From: Saksenaea vasiformis B4078
Taxonomy: Eukaryota; Mucoromycota; Mucoromycetes; Mucorales; Saksenaeaceae
Reading direction: 5' to 3'
DNA length: 44,278 nucleotides
Assembly: GCA_000697055.1 (NCBI GenBank)
Contig: JNDT01001796.1
Coordinates: 1 to 44,278, forward strand
This document shows, in pieces, positions 19,753 through 31,698 of this stretch. The position numbers and the translations under genes are program-made. Below the pieces are notes generated by a model. That model did not search any database. It worked only from the letters and a program-made list of their open reading frames with translations, and was not told the origin of the DNA. The stretch's first letter is position 1, and each line of letters opens with the position of its first letter.

Positions 19753-20314
19753 AGACCGGAGTGACGTGTACTAAGGGAATGGGTGGGAAGGGACGTACAG
19801 CTGAACAGAGAAAGAGGAAGGGGGATGGAACGGGTTTAGAGTGACGATGAAAGGTGAAGGTGGCAACAGAGAAAAACGAATAGGACAAAGGACAAAAAAA
19901 AAGCAGAGCAGGTTCACACTGAAGAGGAAGTGGGTTTCCTCAACATCAAAGGGAGAGAAAAGGCGGAACAGAGTCACACACAGTGAATCTAACCTACCAT
20001 TTTTAGAAGAGACAGTAAGGCGAATGTATCAACTTTTTTTCGTTCATAACATGGGCTTGCCCTCTCATTTTCTTTTGTAGAAATCAAAAGGAAGAGAAGA
20101 AGAAGAAGGAAAAAAAAATACAAGACATAGAATTACACAAGGAAGTACAGCAACAGGGAAGAAAAGAAATAGCCAATAAAACCACACACAAATACTAGAA
20201 AGAACTAAAAGAAAGAAAGCTTATTACAAGTACGAAAAGAAGAAGAAGAAGAAAAAAACCAAGTAGAAAAAAAAACGAAGGAGATAAATTAGGAGATAAA
20301 GGAATGGGTTCTTT
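19753..20314 (-). promoter_or_regulatory. Upstream region of the KH gene and 3' flank of the IRA/NF1 gene
   Basis: 560 bp, very purine-rich on the plus strand (GAA/AAG tracts at 19800-20300), so pyrimidine-rich upstream of the KH gene on its own strand. No clear TATA box or ORF was seen. The promoter role is inferred from position. Confidence 0.5.
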
Positions 20315-23300
20315 TTAAGCAATAATTCTTTCTATAACCTCACTCGCCAGTTTCGCATGTTGGAGAACATTGGTGGATGCCGCACCAAACGTAGGATCGC
20401 CCAAAGATGTGAAACCAACCTCTTCTAGTAAAGAAACTTGGCTGCGTTTGTTTTTGGCCTCGCTAAATACGGGGTCGGAACAAGCAGTGAGTAGGATGGA
20501 TTTCACTGACTCAATGATCGGCTGGGTATGGCTGCTCAATACGATCTGGTTCATTTTCGGTAACAATGTATCATAACTACAAAACAAACAAATAAATAAA
20601 TATTTTGAGTACGGAGATGCATGCATACTCCAAAACTTACACAACTGCAAAGACTTCGGGCATAGATGTAGCTGCTTCGGCAAGTAATCCGTACAAGAAA
20701 AGTCGTTCGGATTCGCTATCAGCCGAATTGAGTTGCGTGGCCAGCATAGAAATTAGTAAAAGTGCAGTCGTGTTGTCTGGGATATCCAACTTGTCGAAAA
20801 GTCCATGGTACGGCTTGTTGATGGCGCTCATGTCAGGCGCCGGGAAATCTAAATAATAAAGACCGGCCATTCGCATGACTTCCTTAAGTGCTTCGTTCTT
20901 AATAGCCATGGGCAACAGACCGGCCAAGTAGCCCAATGTATGCGCTTCAATATAGTTGCCATCGCCCGTCATGCGTTTACATTCGACGTCGAGGAACGTC
21001 GTCAATCCCTGGTAGATAATATCCTTTGCATTGCTGTACCGTAGTCCCTTCATAAAGATACTGGTCATAGCAAATGAGAAGTGGGATGTAAAGTTGACGC
21101 CGCACAGAATGTCGAGCTGACGGGCCACATCTGCCATGGGTTCACGAGCAGCCAGGAGCACATCCACCATCGTATCACCCGCAAAGTATTCATCCGCATC
21201 CAGGGCACGTAAAACAGCCAGTAAAAGCTCAATAGCCATCGAGAATGTAGGACCATTGTTGATCTGCACCAATGCCACCGCTACCCAGAAAAGTGGCAAT
21301 AGATAGCGCGAATCCGGTGGCAGGGACTCAACGATATTCTTCAAACACATCATAATACTCAACACTAGGTTTGGATCAGATTCGTTGAAAATGGCTAATG
21401 CACCCCGAAGCGCCACCAAAATCTGGTACAAGAGATCATCATCCACCTCTTCCCTGCCAAGGCATCCAAGAACCACAAACGCACGGGGCTGAATAGCTGG
21501 GTTGAACTGGAACGCTGTGCTAGATACTAGACTCATCCATCGCGCTCTCCAAACATTTGCCATATCTACAAGTCCCCGTCAGCCATTTGCCCAAATTTTG
21601 CCGTAGCAAAAGTTACAATACCTGTCGTTGGTGCACCATAAGTAAGTACCTCTAAGAGACTGTTGACAATGCTTTCCAATGCAAGCAACTGGATCGGTTC
21701 AGCTGTGTCGTTCATCGTGTCGGCAGTGATAGTAAATGCATTCGCATGCGATTTTAACAGCCCAAATAAAAGCCGGAATTTGGAATCAGAGATCTCCGTT
21801 AGCAGAAGCTGCAGCTTTTTAACGTTGCTCTCCGGCAAAGGCATGGAAGTGCAGAGGGATTGGATCATATTCACCACGAGTCCGTGCACCGAAGCGCGAA
21901 TAATGGTAGGTCCGACGCCCACGACCAAAGAAACAATGTGGAAGATTTCCGGAACATAGCTCTTCACTGGACCGCGGTTATTAAACGAAAGCATGAGCAC
22001 AAATCGGATCAAAACAGCAATTTCTGTCCACGTCCAATGCTCAGTCAATGCGCGTGTCGGCTTGAACGAAGTCTTTTGCAGCACCTTGCGCAGACGCGAG
22101 ATCACTTTGCCACGGACTGCAACATTCGACAGGGTCACAAATGTATCCGCCATTGCTTCGGCTTGTGCTGAACCCACACCATGTTCGTTTGAAAACTGCA
22201 CAAAAGAATCCAGAACCAAGTTAAGAATATCGTCGATCTTTCCAATGGTCTTCCAGATCTTGGCTTGCACCAGTTTGTACATCTGAGGAAGAAAAAAAAT
22301 TGACATATATTGTAAACTTATAGCTGATCTCTCTCTCTCTCTTTTTTTAACTTACGTCTGTACGGGCCACTGTCAGATCAATCAGTAAACGCAGCACTTC
22401 CTTTGTCTTCATTAGACTTATGTTGCTTTCGTCTGCAGAACCTTGGCAGAAGAGAGCGAGATTAGGCAGCCACGGCGTCATGTAATCAAGGCAGAGGTAA
22501 CGCAAAGGCTCGTTCGACTTGTTGAAGCCAACAAAGCATTCACTCAGTAGTTCAAGCGTGAGTGATGGCTCAGCAGCAGCCAACTTTTCGCTGATATTGA
22601 CTATAAATGCCGTACTGTTTGCAGGTAGACAGAGATCTAGATCAATTACTTAGCACACACACACGCGTTCTTGTTCACCATGACGGATTTACCTCGAGCG
22701 TCTAATAATTGTTTGCCAACATCAAAGTTAAAAGTCATGCTGAGAGCATAGAGCAAATTATAAGCGGAAAGACGCAAATTCGGATCTTCGCTTCCGATAT
22801 TAAGTAATGCCATATTTAGCAACCTTCCAGGAACGTCGCTGGGTCGAATCGTACGTTCCGAAATATTTGTTGGCTTGGTCATCTCATAGCGCCGCTTGCT
22901 ATGGCGAATCGTCTGGAATCATGTTAGTCTTCACTTAAATGCATCATGTCATTTTTGACGCTACTTACGCCCACCACAGCTTCACGCTTCGGAGTGGAGA
23001 GGACAACCTGGGATTTTCCCTTGTTATACTTGAAGCTGAGCTCATGTGCAGATTCTGCTCCACGGCTATGTTGTCCAATCGCAATGTCTTCAACTTCAGA
23101 AACATGGTATACATCATTAGTCACTGTGCTTACACCATACAACAGTTCCTGTTTTCGCACAGTCATGATCTGGATATATTCAGCACCAACTTTGACGGTA
23201 ACTGGGATATTAACTCTGTACTGCGTCAACCGGTTGACGGGGTAGAACACAGCACAAGCTTCGGTATCCAATGCCACTGTAAAAAACAAGTCGATTTGTT

Positions 23301-26300
23301 AGTAGTAGCCCTTTTGACTCTGATTCTCCCTTACTTGTTGACTTTGGTAGACGAAGCTCCGAAGGGTGGATGTGTTCATGCAATTCAGCGAGTGTCACCG
23401 CATAAGTGATACGTCTGCTGATTTTGTGCGTCACCGGTCGTGGCAATTTTTTGATGTATTTACGAAGATGCGAGTTGGGGTTGTACACGTGGATAGTGGC
23501 TACATTGTCGTAAACATCGAAAGGAAGTAATTGCATGGTTTGACTGAGCCACTGGTTAGGAATTTCATTGGATGGTCCGAATAAAGTGAGATCAATGACA
23601 ACTTCAAACGACTTGTTCGCTGCCGGTTCCAAGATCTTTTTCCAAAAAAGAAGAAGAAGAAAAGGGTTGTTATTCGTAGGCCTCACCTCCGGACTGCGAT
23701 CATTCTTTCTTTTACCTGTAGTATGTAATAGACCAAAAGCTCAAAGTCAATGCTATCCGCAACAACGTTACGCGCGATAAAGTAAAAGACCGGACGTCCT
23801 GCCTTTGACGAGCCTGCTTCGTAGAAAATATTTTTGGAAACAATGGATTCCACGCTCCGGTGACTATTACGTCGCATAAATTCTGCATAAAGTTGGTTTG
23901 CGGCTGCAAACGTGTAGCTCCGCAAGCCGATGAATTCCTTCTTACTGACAGCAGGAGGCCGGCCCAGCTGCGCCAGCAGATTGGAAAATTTGTCAAAGTG
24001 ACGTTTCCATGCGGTCAATGTTTCCTGATCCCCCACCATGCGTAATCGGCGTGTCGCCAAGTCTCTGGAAATTCGCTCCATATTGTCGGCCAACACCCGA
24101 TGTAACATGGCGTAGTCCTTCTCATCCATAGGTGTCATCACTGTCCTCGTTTCCTCTGTAGCTGTAGGAACGTTGGAAATCTCTCGTAGAAAGCTGGTCA
24201 CTTTGTAAATGTTGCTCGTTAGGAAGTCGTTCAGCACGATCATGTAGGTTTCTTTGGCACCAAACAGAACATTATTGGCGAGGTTCTGAATCACCTTGGT
24301 AGCGATCAAGTGACCACGACGCATCTCACGAGAAATCGAGGAACTCTTGATCAGACCTTCGGACTCGGGTGACACAATAGCCGGACAGAAGAAACGCAAG
24401 AAAATGAATGCTCCCACAGCGGTGTATTTGGCTTCTGGGAAGCGTTCACGCACAGAAATCAAAATGTAATGACAAACCTCACGGAAACATCTGTCAAGAT
24501 ATTTCGCTGTGTGAGACAGGACAGGAATGATAAATGCTTATTATTCGGTTTACCTTGGTGCTTCGTTGGCAGAGGCACAAATGGCATTCAGGAACATTTC
24601 CGTTGCGTTAACTACATTTTGCTTGTTTCTTGACACGTCTTCGCCCGCATCGACCTTGGATGAATCAAGTTCAAAGGTTCTTTCCTCTGGCGGCTTTTCC
24701 GCTAGTTTGTAGAACACAGGTTGAAGGACGGACTGCACGTACTGGGCGCCGTTGACCTTTGCAAAGACGGACAAAAGACGAGTAGCGATACTGGTTCTTC
24801 GTAACAGCTCCGTCTCGCTATCTGTATCATCCGTTTAATTTTGTGCTGTAAGAAATGGTTCCTTACCAGTGTTCTGAACCTCTCTTTCAATCACCGCCTT
24901 AAGCAGAGCAAGCGCCTTTCCGCGAGAAGAGAAACAAGCCAGAAGAGCGTTGGCTACATCATCCACGTCCGGTGCAGGACAAACTTCGCAAAGAGAGAGA
25001 GCGATATTGAGATCACATTCAACAAGCATCTAAGTAACAAAGGTTTAGAGTAACATTTCAAGGAATCGCGCTACATACGTCCACAATTTTTTCATAGCGA
25101 TCTGTCATAACTGTCTCGGCCAGCGTCTCAAATTCTGTACCTTGGTTTAATATGTTTGTCAAGACTTGCATGAATGCTGAACGCATCCGCGTGTCTTCAT
25201 GGTAACCCATGGATAGTGAATATTTCAAACCAGCATCCACATTGGCGCTTAAAAGATTGGACATTGCAAGAATCGTAAAGTCCTTGAGGGGTGCCAAGTA
25301 CGTTGGATTGTCCTTGTTTTCGGATCAGTCATGAGCACATTGTCGATTATCTTACCTTTGGTGCCATGATCTCTTGACTACGCAAAGAGCGCGCACCTGA
25401 CTCCACCTTAGAAGAACGTAAAAAATCAGCTGTCTATGCACGAAAGCAATAAGGTGCTAGTTTACCTCAGAAATTCTGCACCGGTTTAGCAATTTGAGGA
25501 AGAAGGTGAAGTACTTGTAGAAAATCCTGCTTTTGACCTGTGCAGCGTCTGTTTCATGAACTGGTTCAGACGGTTGTAATGGTAATTGATGAAGAAGCCC
25601 AACAATCGTCTTCAGACAGGATAGATCCAGTTCGCGGTGCAGTTTTTGACTTTGTGCCGAATCGGATGCCGAGGAAAAACCTGAACCTGTCTCACATTTC
25701 TTCACAATTTGTCAGCTACAGATCACTTTAGCGACCCCTCTCAATTGCTTACCAAGCAGAAATCGCTAGTCCATTCAACAATAATCTCCAGCAGTTTGTT
25801 GCGTAGTCGAAATTCTTGACGCAGTGTTACTCTGTCCTTTTTGGCCATCAAAACTTCACATAGTTGGCAGAATTTAATCTTGATCTTTAACGATGCCTGA
25901 CCAATCCCCAGTTTGTTCAGATACTTGGCGTACTGGTCCATCAAGCCACTGAAGTCAACTGTAAACAGATTCTCGGTGGATTCTTCCATACGGTCGAGCA
26001 CAAATTTGAGTACGCTAATGGCCTGTTCCACAAACAACGTGTAGCGAGGACTGCAAATCGGATCACCATCCGGGCCAAAGCATTTAGCGAGTACAGTTTC
26101 CAAATGGCGAAATAAGATTGGATACAAAGCCGGTGACAGGTCCGTGCCAAGAATTTCCTTGACCCATTCACGTACAATGACATTATCACAGAGGAGCAAA
26201 TCAACCATTTCCATGACAAATTTGTCAACCATAGCAGCTGATTCGCTTGGGGCGGAGACGCGTCGCTGTGTTTCATAGCCACGCGGCGTGGCCGGAGATA

Positions 26301-29300
26301 TCGGGGAAGCCGGAGGTGCATCCGTCATAAGACATATACCACCCAGCGCTGCAAGGAACCCAGCGTAGTTCTGCCATTCAGATGACTTGTCATCATCAAG
26401 ACCTTCTGCACGTGGAGCCATGTAGTTTGTCTGACGGTTGGTGTTATTTCTCAGCTTATCGTGCCACGCTTGTCCTCCTTTCCGCATCACTTCCACGGTC
26501 TCCTCTTTTGTTTCTTCTTGCGCCCGGGTAATCGCTGGTGTCATATATTTCCATCGTTTCCATGCTTCCTCCCAAGCTGCAAGATTTCCAGGAGCATAAT
26601 GCGTCATCATACGTAATAGTCGACGGATGCGTTTTTGTTGTGATTTGCGTCCAGTGACGATTCCCGTGTTCGATGTGAGCTCGACATAAATTGGTAAATT
26701 TTCCACAATTGTCAGTGACGCCTGATGAGGATCTTCAATACTATCTGTAATATGCACTTCAACGCATATATAACCAAAACAAGCAATAGCTGCAGAACAA
26801 ATATCCGTATCTGCGGAGCACAGGAGGACTAACAATGCGACCTCCAACCCAATCGACGCCTGTAAACGCTCTCGCACATCTGCACCTTGCATAGCAATAT
26901 CCTAACCACAAATCAATTAACGCACTCGAACAATGGTCGTTTAGAGGGAGGGACAAACCTGTTGCATTCGCAAAAACTCGTTTCTTAATTTAAGCAATTT
27001 CTTTAGCAAATCCAGTAGCTTTTTCAGGCTTTCATCTTTTTCGCGGTTATCGAGCAACTGTTTTGCGAGCGTAAACACGACCTGCGATGATGTCTTCCAA
27101 AAGGATTCCATGAATTTCTCGGAAGGTCCCCATTCGAGGATGTAATTAGGTGCATGAAGGTTGTACAGACACTCAGCAGCAGCATCGCGTACGGCAGCAT
27201 TCGGTTCCCGCAAGCAGTTTGTGATAGCTACCATAACAGCTGCATTTTGCTCAAATCGATCTTCATTACCTCCCTTGATTTTTGGAATAAGTATGAGTTC
27301 TATGTGCTTCTAGGCCCTCTTCTTCTTTTTTCTTTCTTTCTTTCTTTCTTTCTTTCTTTCATTTACCTTGATGACCATGTTAGGATCAGCTTGATACAAA
27401 CGTAAAATATCCAGGATCATTTCTAGTCGATCGTTGGTTGTATCTGCGCGTACGTCTTTTCTTGTCCGTTTATCGGCACTTGCGCTTCCAATAATAGTTT
27501 TACGGCTGGGTGTCAATGTTGTTTGACTACTTGTTTCCGATTTGGCAGGATCGCGGCTAGTAACTTCCAGAAAGAGTTTGCGGAGAGGACCGCACATTGC
27601 ATCGTAAAGAGTCGATACGGATGGATTCCATGGTAATCTATTTTCTTCGGACGCAATGGCGAGACATGCCTTTACCAAACTCAACTTAAACACGGCAGGC
27701 GCTCGGTCGCTAAGGCAAGCTGGGAAAAGGCTGTGCATGACATTACGCGGATTCAAGCGGAACATAGCAACCAGCGCGTCGGCAAGCAAACAGCGATGAT
27801 CGATAACTATACCCAGACTTCCCATCAAGCTGTCCGGAAGTAGCGGGCGTTCCATGTCAAATAGTTTCTCTTTCAACTCATTTTCGATTTCCGGTACAAT
27901 GTGACGCAAGGCGGACATCTCTGATTTAGGCACATAAGTGGCAGCTTTGCAGATATCGACATAACAGATGATGGATAATTCAGCCATACGACCACCTTTG
28001 ATTGACTTTCTTAAAGCATTCAGGAAGACGGTCTATAAGTGAAGTCAGTCATTTTTTAAGTTCTTCTTTATCAGTGGACCGTACCTTTTTGGCATGAATT
28101 CCGCGGTTTTCGGATATTGCCGAGCTTAAAAGTAAGTCTGGACACAAGATAAGGAGTAGAATTTGCAATGGCCACAAGATAGCCTTCTTTCGTGTCGTGT
28201 CAGCCATCACATTACAAATATCAAAGAGAACATCCGGGCCCCCATCCAGACGTTTCTGACTGTAACTCAACCGCATAAATTCGCTGGGGTAGGTCTCGAT
28301 CCAACCCCAGATGGCTCTCCGCAATACAACCGCCACAACCAACTGTGCGGATTTTTTCAAATGCAAAAACGTCGAACCCAGTTCTATAAACCCATAGGTC
28401 AAACCTGAACATACTTCCCTTTTTTTTTCCTTTTTTTTTTTCTTTTACCTCTAAGGACAGTACTCAGCCGTTGTGAGTTAAGTGCACAGCATTCCAAAAG
28501 GCGCATGTCTGCGGTTTCGGGGTTTTCGTCGGTAGTTGTAGAAAGGTACAGGATACGCGTTTTGATTTTCGCAAGCACGATGGGCCAGTTACTTGCACTC
28601 ACATAAAAAACGATGCGGCTGGCAGCTTTGTAGATGTCTACGATAATATCGGAGGGAGAGCCAGTGATATTAGAGGATGTATAATACTCGGTACGAGTGA
28701 TATTTGTGGCGTGATTTGTAGCGAGACCAAGATCACGCTCTTCCATCACCGTCATTTGGTGCATAAACCTCGACATGATAGCGACAACGTATTTGGCACA
28801 TGTATCATCTAACGGAGGTGGATCTTCAAGATCAACTGGGTAATTATCGCCAGATTTCGTGTCATTATTACTGTGGATAGAACCTTCCTTGTGATTTACA
28901 AGCGTTGGGGCTTCTGAATGGGATTCTCGGACAAACTGCCAATGATGTTGCATGCAAGCAGATAGCATGCGGAGTAGAAATAATTGTGATTGTAGCACAT
29001 CGTATGGTACAAACTCGTCACTGACGCTGATCGATGGGGTCTATTGTTTTCTAATTTAAATCGACGTTTATCTTGAACAGGGCTTACTTTCGATATACTC
29101 TCAAGAACGCCCACAATGGTGCTGGCAATTGTTGGTAGTCGAAATTTGGAAAGTTCTATCAGAGCTGCAACTAAAAGGATAAGATAATAATAATAATAAA
29201 TAAAAGAAAAAAAGATTAAAAAGAAGGTTTTTGAATCGTTCGATTTCATTCTCGGGTGACATACCTCTGTAAAACCAAAAAAAAAAAAGAAGAAAAAGGA

Positions 29301-29540
29301 ACAAATGAAGAAAGTTGATAGAGAGAGGCGTTAGTAAGTAAGTGTAAAACGGACATACGCGTTGTGCATTTACGTTTGTTGAACGAGAGGGTCATTTTCG
29401 ACGGAATGGTGTTTATTGCCATTGTTACTTGGGAGCTATGGTAATTTGAATTAGAAAAGTATACAGAATATAATAGTCTGATGTACCCTGACAGCTATTC
29501 GGTTGACTAAGCTCAAGATCAGCTTTGTGTCTGGGCTCAT
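20315..29540 (-). CDS. NF1: Neurofibromin / IRA-type Ras GTPase-activating protein
   Basis: Hand-built model with all phases closing, 2,641 aa: 29540-29487, 29435-29374, 29266-29265 (2 nt), 29170-29088, 29040-28449, 28404-28085, 28032-27367, 27273-26959, 26901-25753, 25699-25466, 25406-25356, 25312-25079, 25029-24867, 24821-24554, 24490-23716, 23635-23335, 23276-22969, 22912-22693, 22636-22356, 22282-21622, 21565-20641, 20576-20315. The RasGAP domain spans about residues 1180-1650, with the arginine finger in ELLRRTSIATR (Arg1316) and FLRFFCPAIVSPE (1428 on). A Sec14-like lipid-binding and PH-like region follows (about 1657-1860), then a long helical C-terminal part. Neurofibromin is about 2,800 aa, so this is close to full length. 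It accelerates GTP hydrolysis by Ras and so limits Ras-cAMP/MAPK signalling. All key GAP residues that I can see are intact. Confidence 0.95.
27331..27360 (+). repeat. (TTTC)n microsatellite in an IRA/NF1 intron
   Basis: About 7 units of TTTC lie in the intron between exons 28032-27367 and 27273-26959. On the gene strand it is GAAA-rich, next to the 5' splice site. Confidence 0.9.
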
Positions 29541-29977
29541 TTTGGGCGATGGTCAAGCACCAGCATGCAACGGAAGGGAATAAAAGAAAAAGGAAAGGGG
29601 GTTTTCGCTGAAAGAAAAAGCGTTAAGATGACTTTGCAGATCAAGTGACATTTTACCGAGAAAACGTCGAAGGAAAAAAAGGGAAGGGATGAAAAAGAGA
29701 GCTTAGTCGGTTCACGCAATGAACAAGAAACGGTTCGGTTGAGCCGGGTCGAGAAAAAAGCAAAAAAAAAGTAAAAGTTAGTCAAGACAAAAGGGGGAAA
29801 CTGCTGTTACATTTTGCACACTCCGCACGCCAGGGTCAGCTTTCAAAAATTGATATCGTTTTGTGCAGGTACAAAAAGGTAACCCCAATTAACAACATCA
29901 TAAATAAAACAAATATGTACCTATTTTACACTATGTACTTTACTACTACTATATTGTATATTGAATAGCTTTTTACC
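29541..29977 (-). promoter_or_regulatory. Upstream region of the IRA/NF1 gene
   Basis: Purine-rich on the plus strand (29578-29800), so the gene strand has long pyrimidine tracts just before the start. No clear TATA box was seen. The promoter role is inferred from position. Confidence 0.45.
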
Positions 29978-31246
29978 GCTACTCTAAATAAACGATGCTA
30001 AGGAAAAGCAAATTATTCAGGGTTTTCTTTGGTCTTACCATTGAGTTCTGTGTGTCTCTCCAATACAAATGGATTTAATGTTTACATGTAGCTTGATTCG
30101 CGATAAATATATAAAAATGCAGAATAAAAATGATGTATGCTTCCTATCTACCTTCAAATAGGGTTTAAAGCAGATTTATTCACATTCAAATGTCATCGTA
30201 AATGGTAGTCTTCTCTTGAATATAAGTTATAAGGGAAATCGTCTCAGTCATAAGACAAAGCATGACCATTACGGAAATCTTTGACGTATTCGCAACAAAA
30301 ATGGCACGGTAGATTGGAAATCAAGGTATAGGATGCGGACAATGAAGTTCAGTAACCACATGACCTTAACGACTTCCCGATCTGCTCGAATCTTTGAAAG
30401 ACAGACATGATGATCCCGGTAGAGAATGAAGTATCGGGTTCTGCAATGAATAGACATCTTAAACATCAATAAACCTTCAGCATAGTGATACTGGGAGAAA
30501 ATATATTATCGAAACCAGAGAATGAGATAGAAGTTCCATCTTAAATCCCTTAGTGTCTCATACTTGGTTGTGACAAAGTCCCTTGCGCTCTGCCCATCCT
30601 ACAACTACTTCCAGTCTATTTGCCTTTGCTTTCGAATAGAGTATGCATTTCGGAAGAGCTTCTCTTTTTTCTTCTTTTTCCTTTTTTTTTTTCACGCCAT
30701 CTATTATAGAATTGTTTCTGACATAAGAGATATCTCACAATCACGGGATCTGGTGGGAACGCGTAGCTTTTCTTTTTCTTTAAACGCTGTCATGTATTGC
30801 ATCCATGTAAACGCCTTGGCTAACACATATACGCCTTGCCCATATTCTTCTGTCTATTGTTTCGAATGCGTAGCGTCTGTTCTGACCCGCTTCCGCTGCG
30901 CAGCAACTCTTTGTTGACCACGAAATGGGTCGATATTGTATCATTTTTAGCTTGCACAACTGAGTATCCACCAGAAGCTGCATCACAGTATGCCTCTTGC
31001 AGTTGTTATAATCAAGACAAGACCACCACAGGTATCGGAGAACACACTATTTTAATGTAAGCAGAATCGTACACGCCTCTACCAGCAGCGATGAGCATAG
31101 AGAATCCTACGTTATTCCGACACACTTGCGTCCACGAGGGATCAAATGCATATAAATAAAGACTTACAGTTTAGCTGGTGTATAAATAGGCGTATATTTA
31201 GATATTCTCTGGCGCTTGATGGTCGTAAATCTATTTAGAGTAGCGT
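29978..31246. mobile_element. Candidate non-autonomous element bounded by short inverted repeats
   Basis: CGCTACTCTAAATA at 29978-29991 recurs as its reverse complement TATTTAGAGTAGCG at 31233-31246. A third copy of the right end, with about 35-60 bp of wider similarity (TTGATGG...TATTTAGAGTAGCG), lies at 43597-43610. The 1.27 kb between holds only weak short ORFs. Terminal inverted repeats would fit a transposase-less DNA transposon, but no target duplication is evident. Confidence 0.35.
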
Positions 31247-31698
31247 GGAACATCATTTGTTGCATCCCGACGTCCCTAAACACATGGCACATATTCGTGG
31301 AATGCGACCAAAATCAGATCGCTGACCCGCCTCTTTTTTTGCTGACCCTGAATCAGTTGTCGTTGGGCAATGTTACCGTTGCCTATGACAGAAACGTTGT
31401 CCCTGTGGGTTTGATCACGCGGAGCCACAAGTTAAAACGCCGTGTGTGGCGCTTAGTGCCGATTCAATCGTTTGACGGGGAGAAAGGGGTCCTACCTCCT
31501 TGTTAGACGTCTACTCTGTGCGTTTGTTACGGATAATTTAGCATTCTACGATGTAATGATAGAAGAGATCCTTGCTTCAGAGCACAGTGTATAACTTCCG
31601 CACAGAGAATGGAAAGGAAAAATGGGGAACAGGGCTGAGGGGGAGGAGTGCCCTTGGTTTGGGAAGGGGCATCAGATGCAGCGTGCCTTTCTTTTTTA
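31247..31698 (+). other. Upstream region of the M13 peptidase gene
   Basis: Contains an ORF at 31216-31506 with no recognisable domain, and G-rich sequence at 31620-31670. An upstream exon of the peptidase could be here but none could be joined convincingly. Confidence 0.4.

Noticed and set aside
30564..31060. Short plus-strand ORFs between IRA/NF1 and the M13 peptidase
   Set aside because: No domain, poly-Phe from T tracts, no consistent splice sites, and they lie inside the candidate repeat element.
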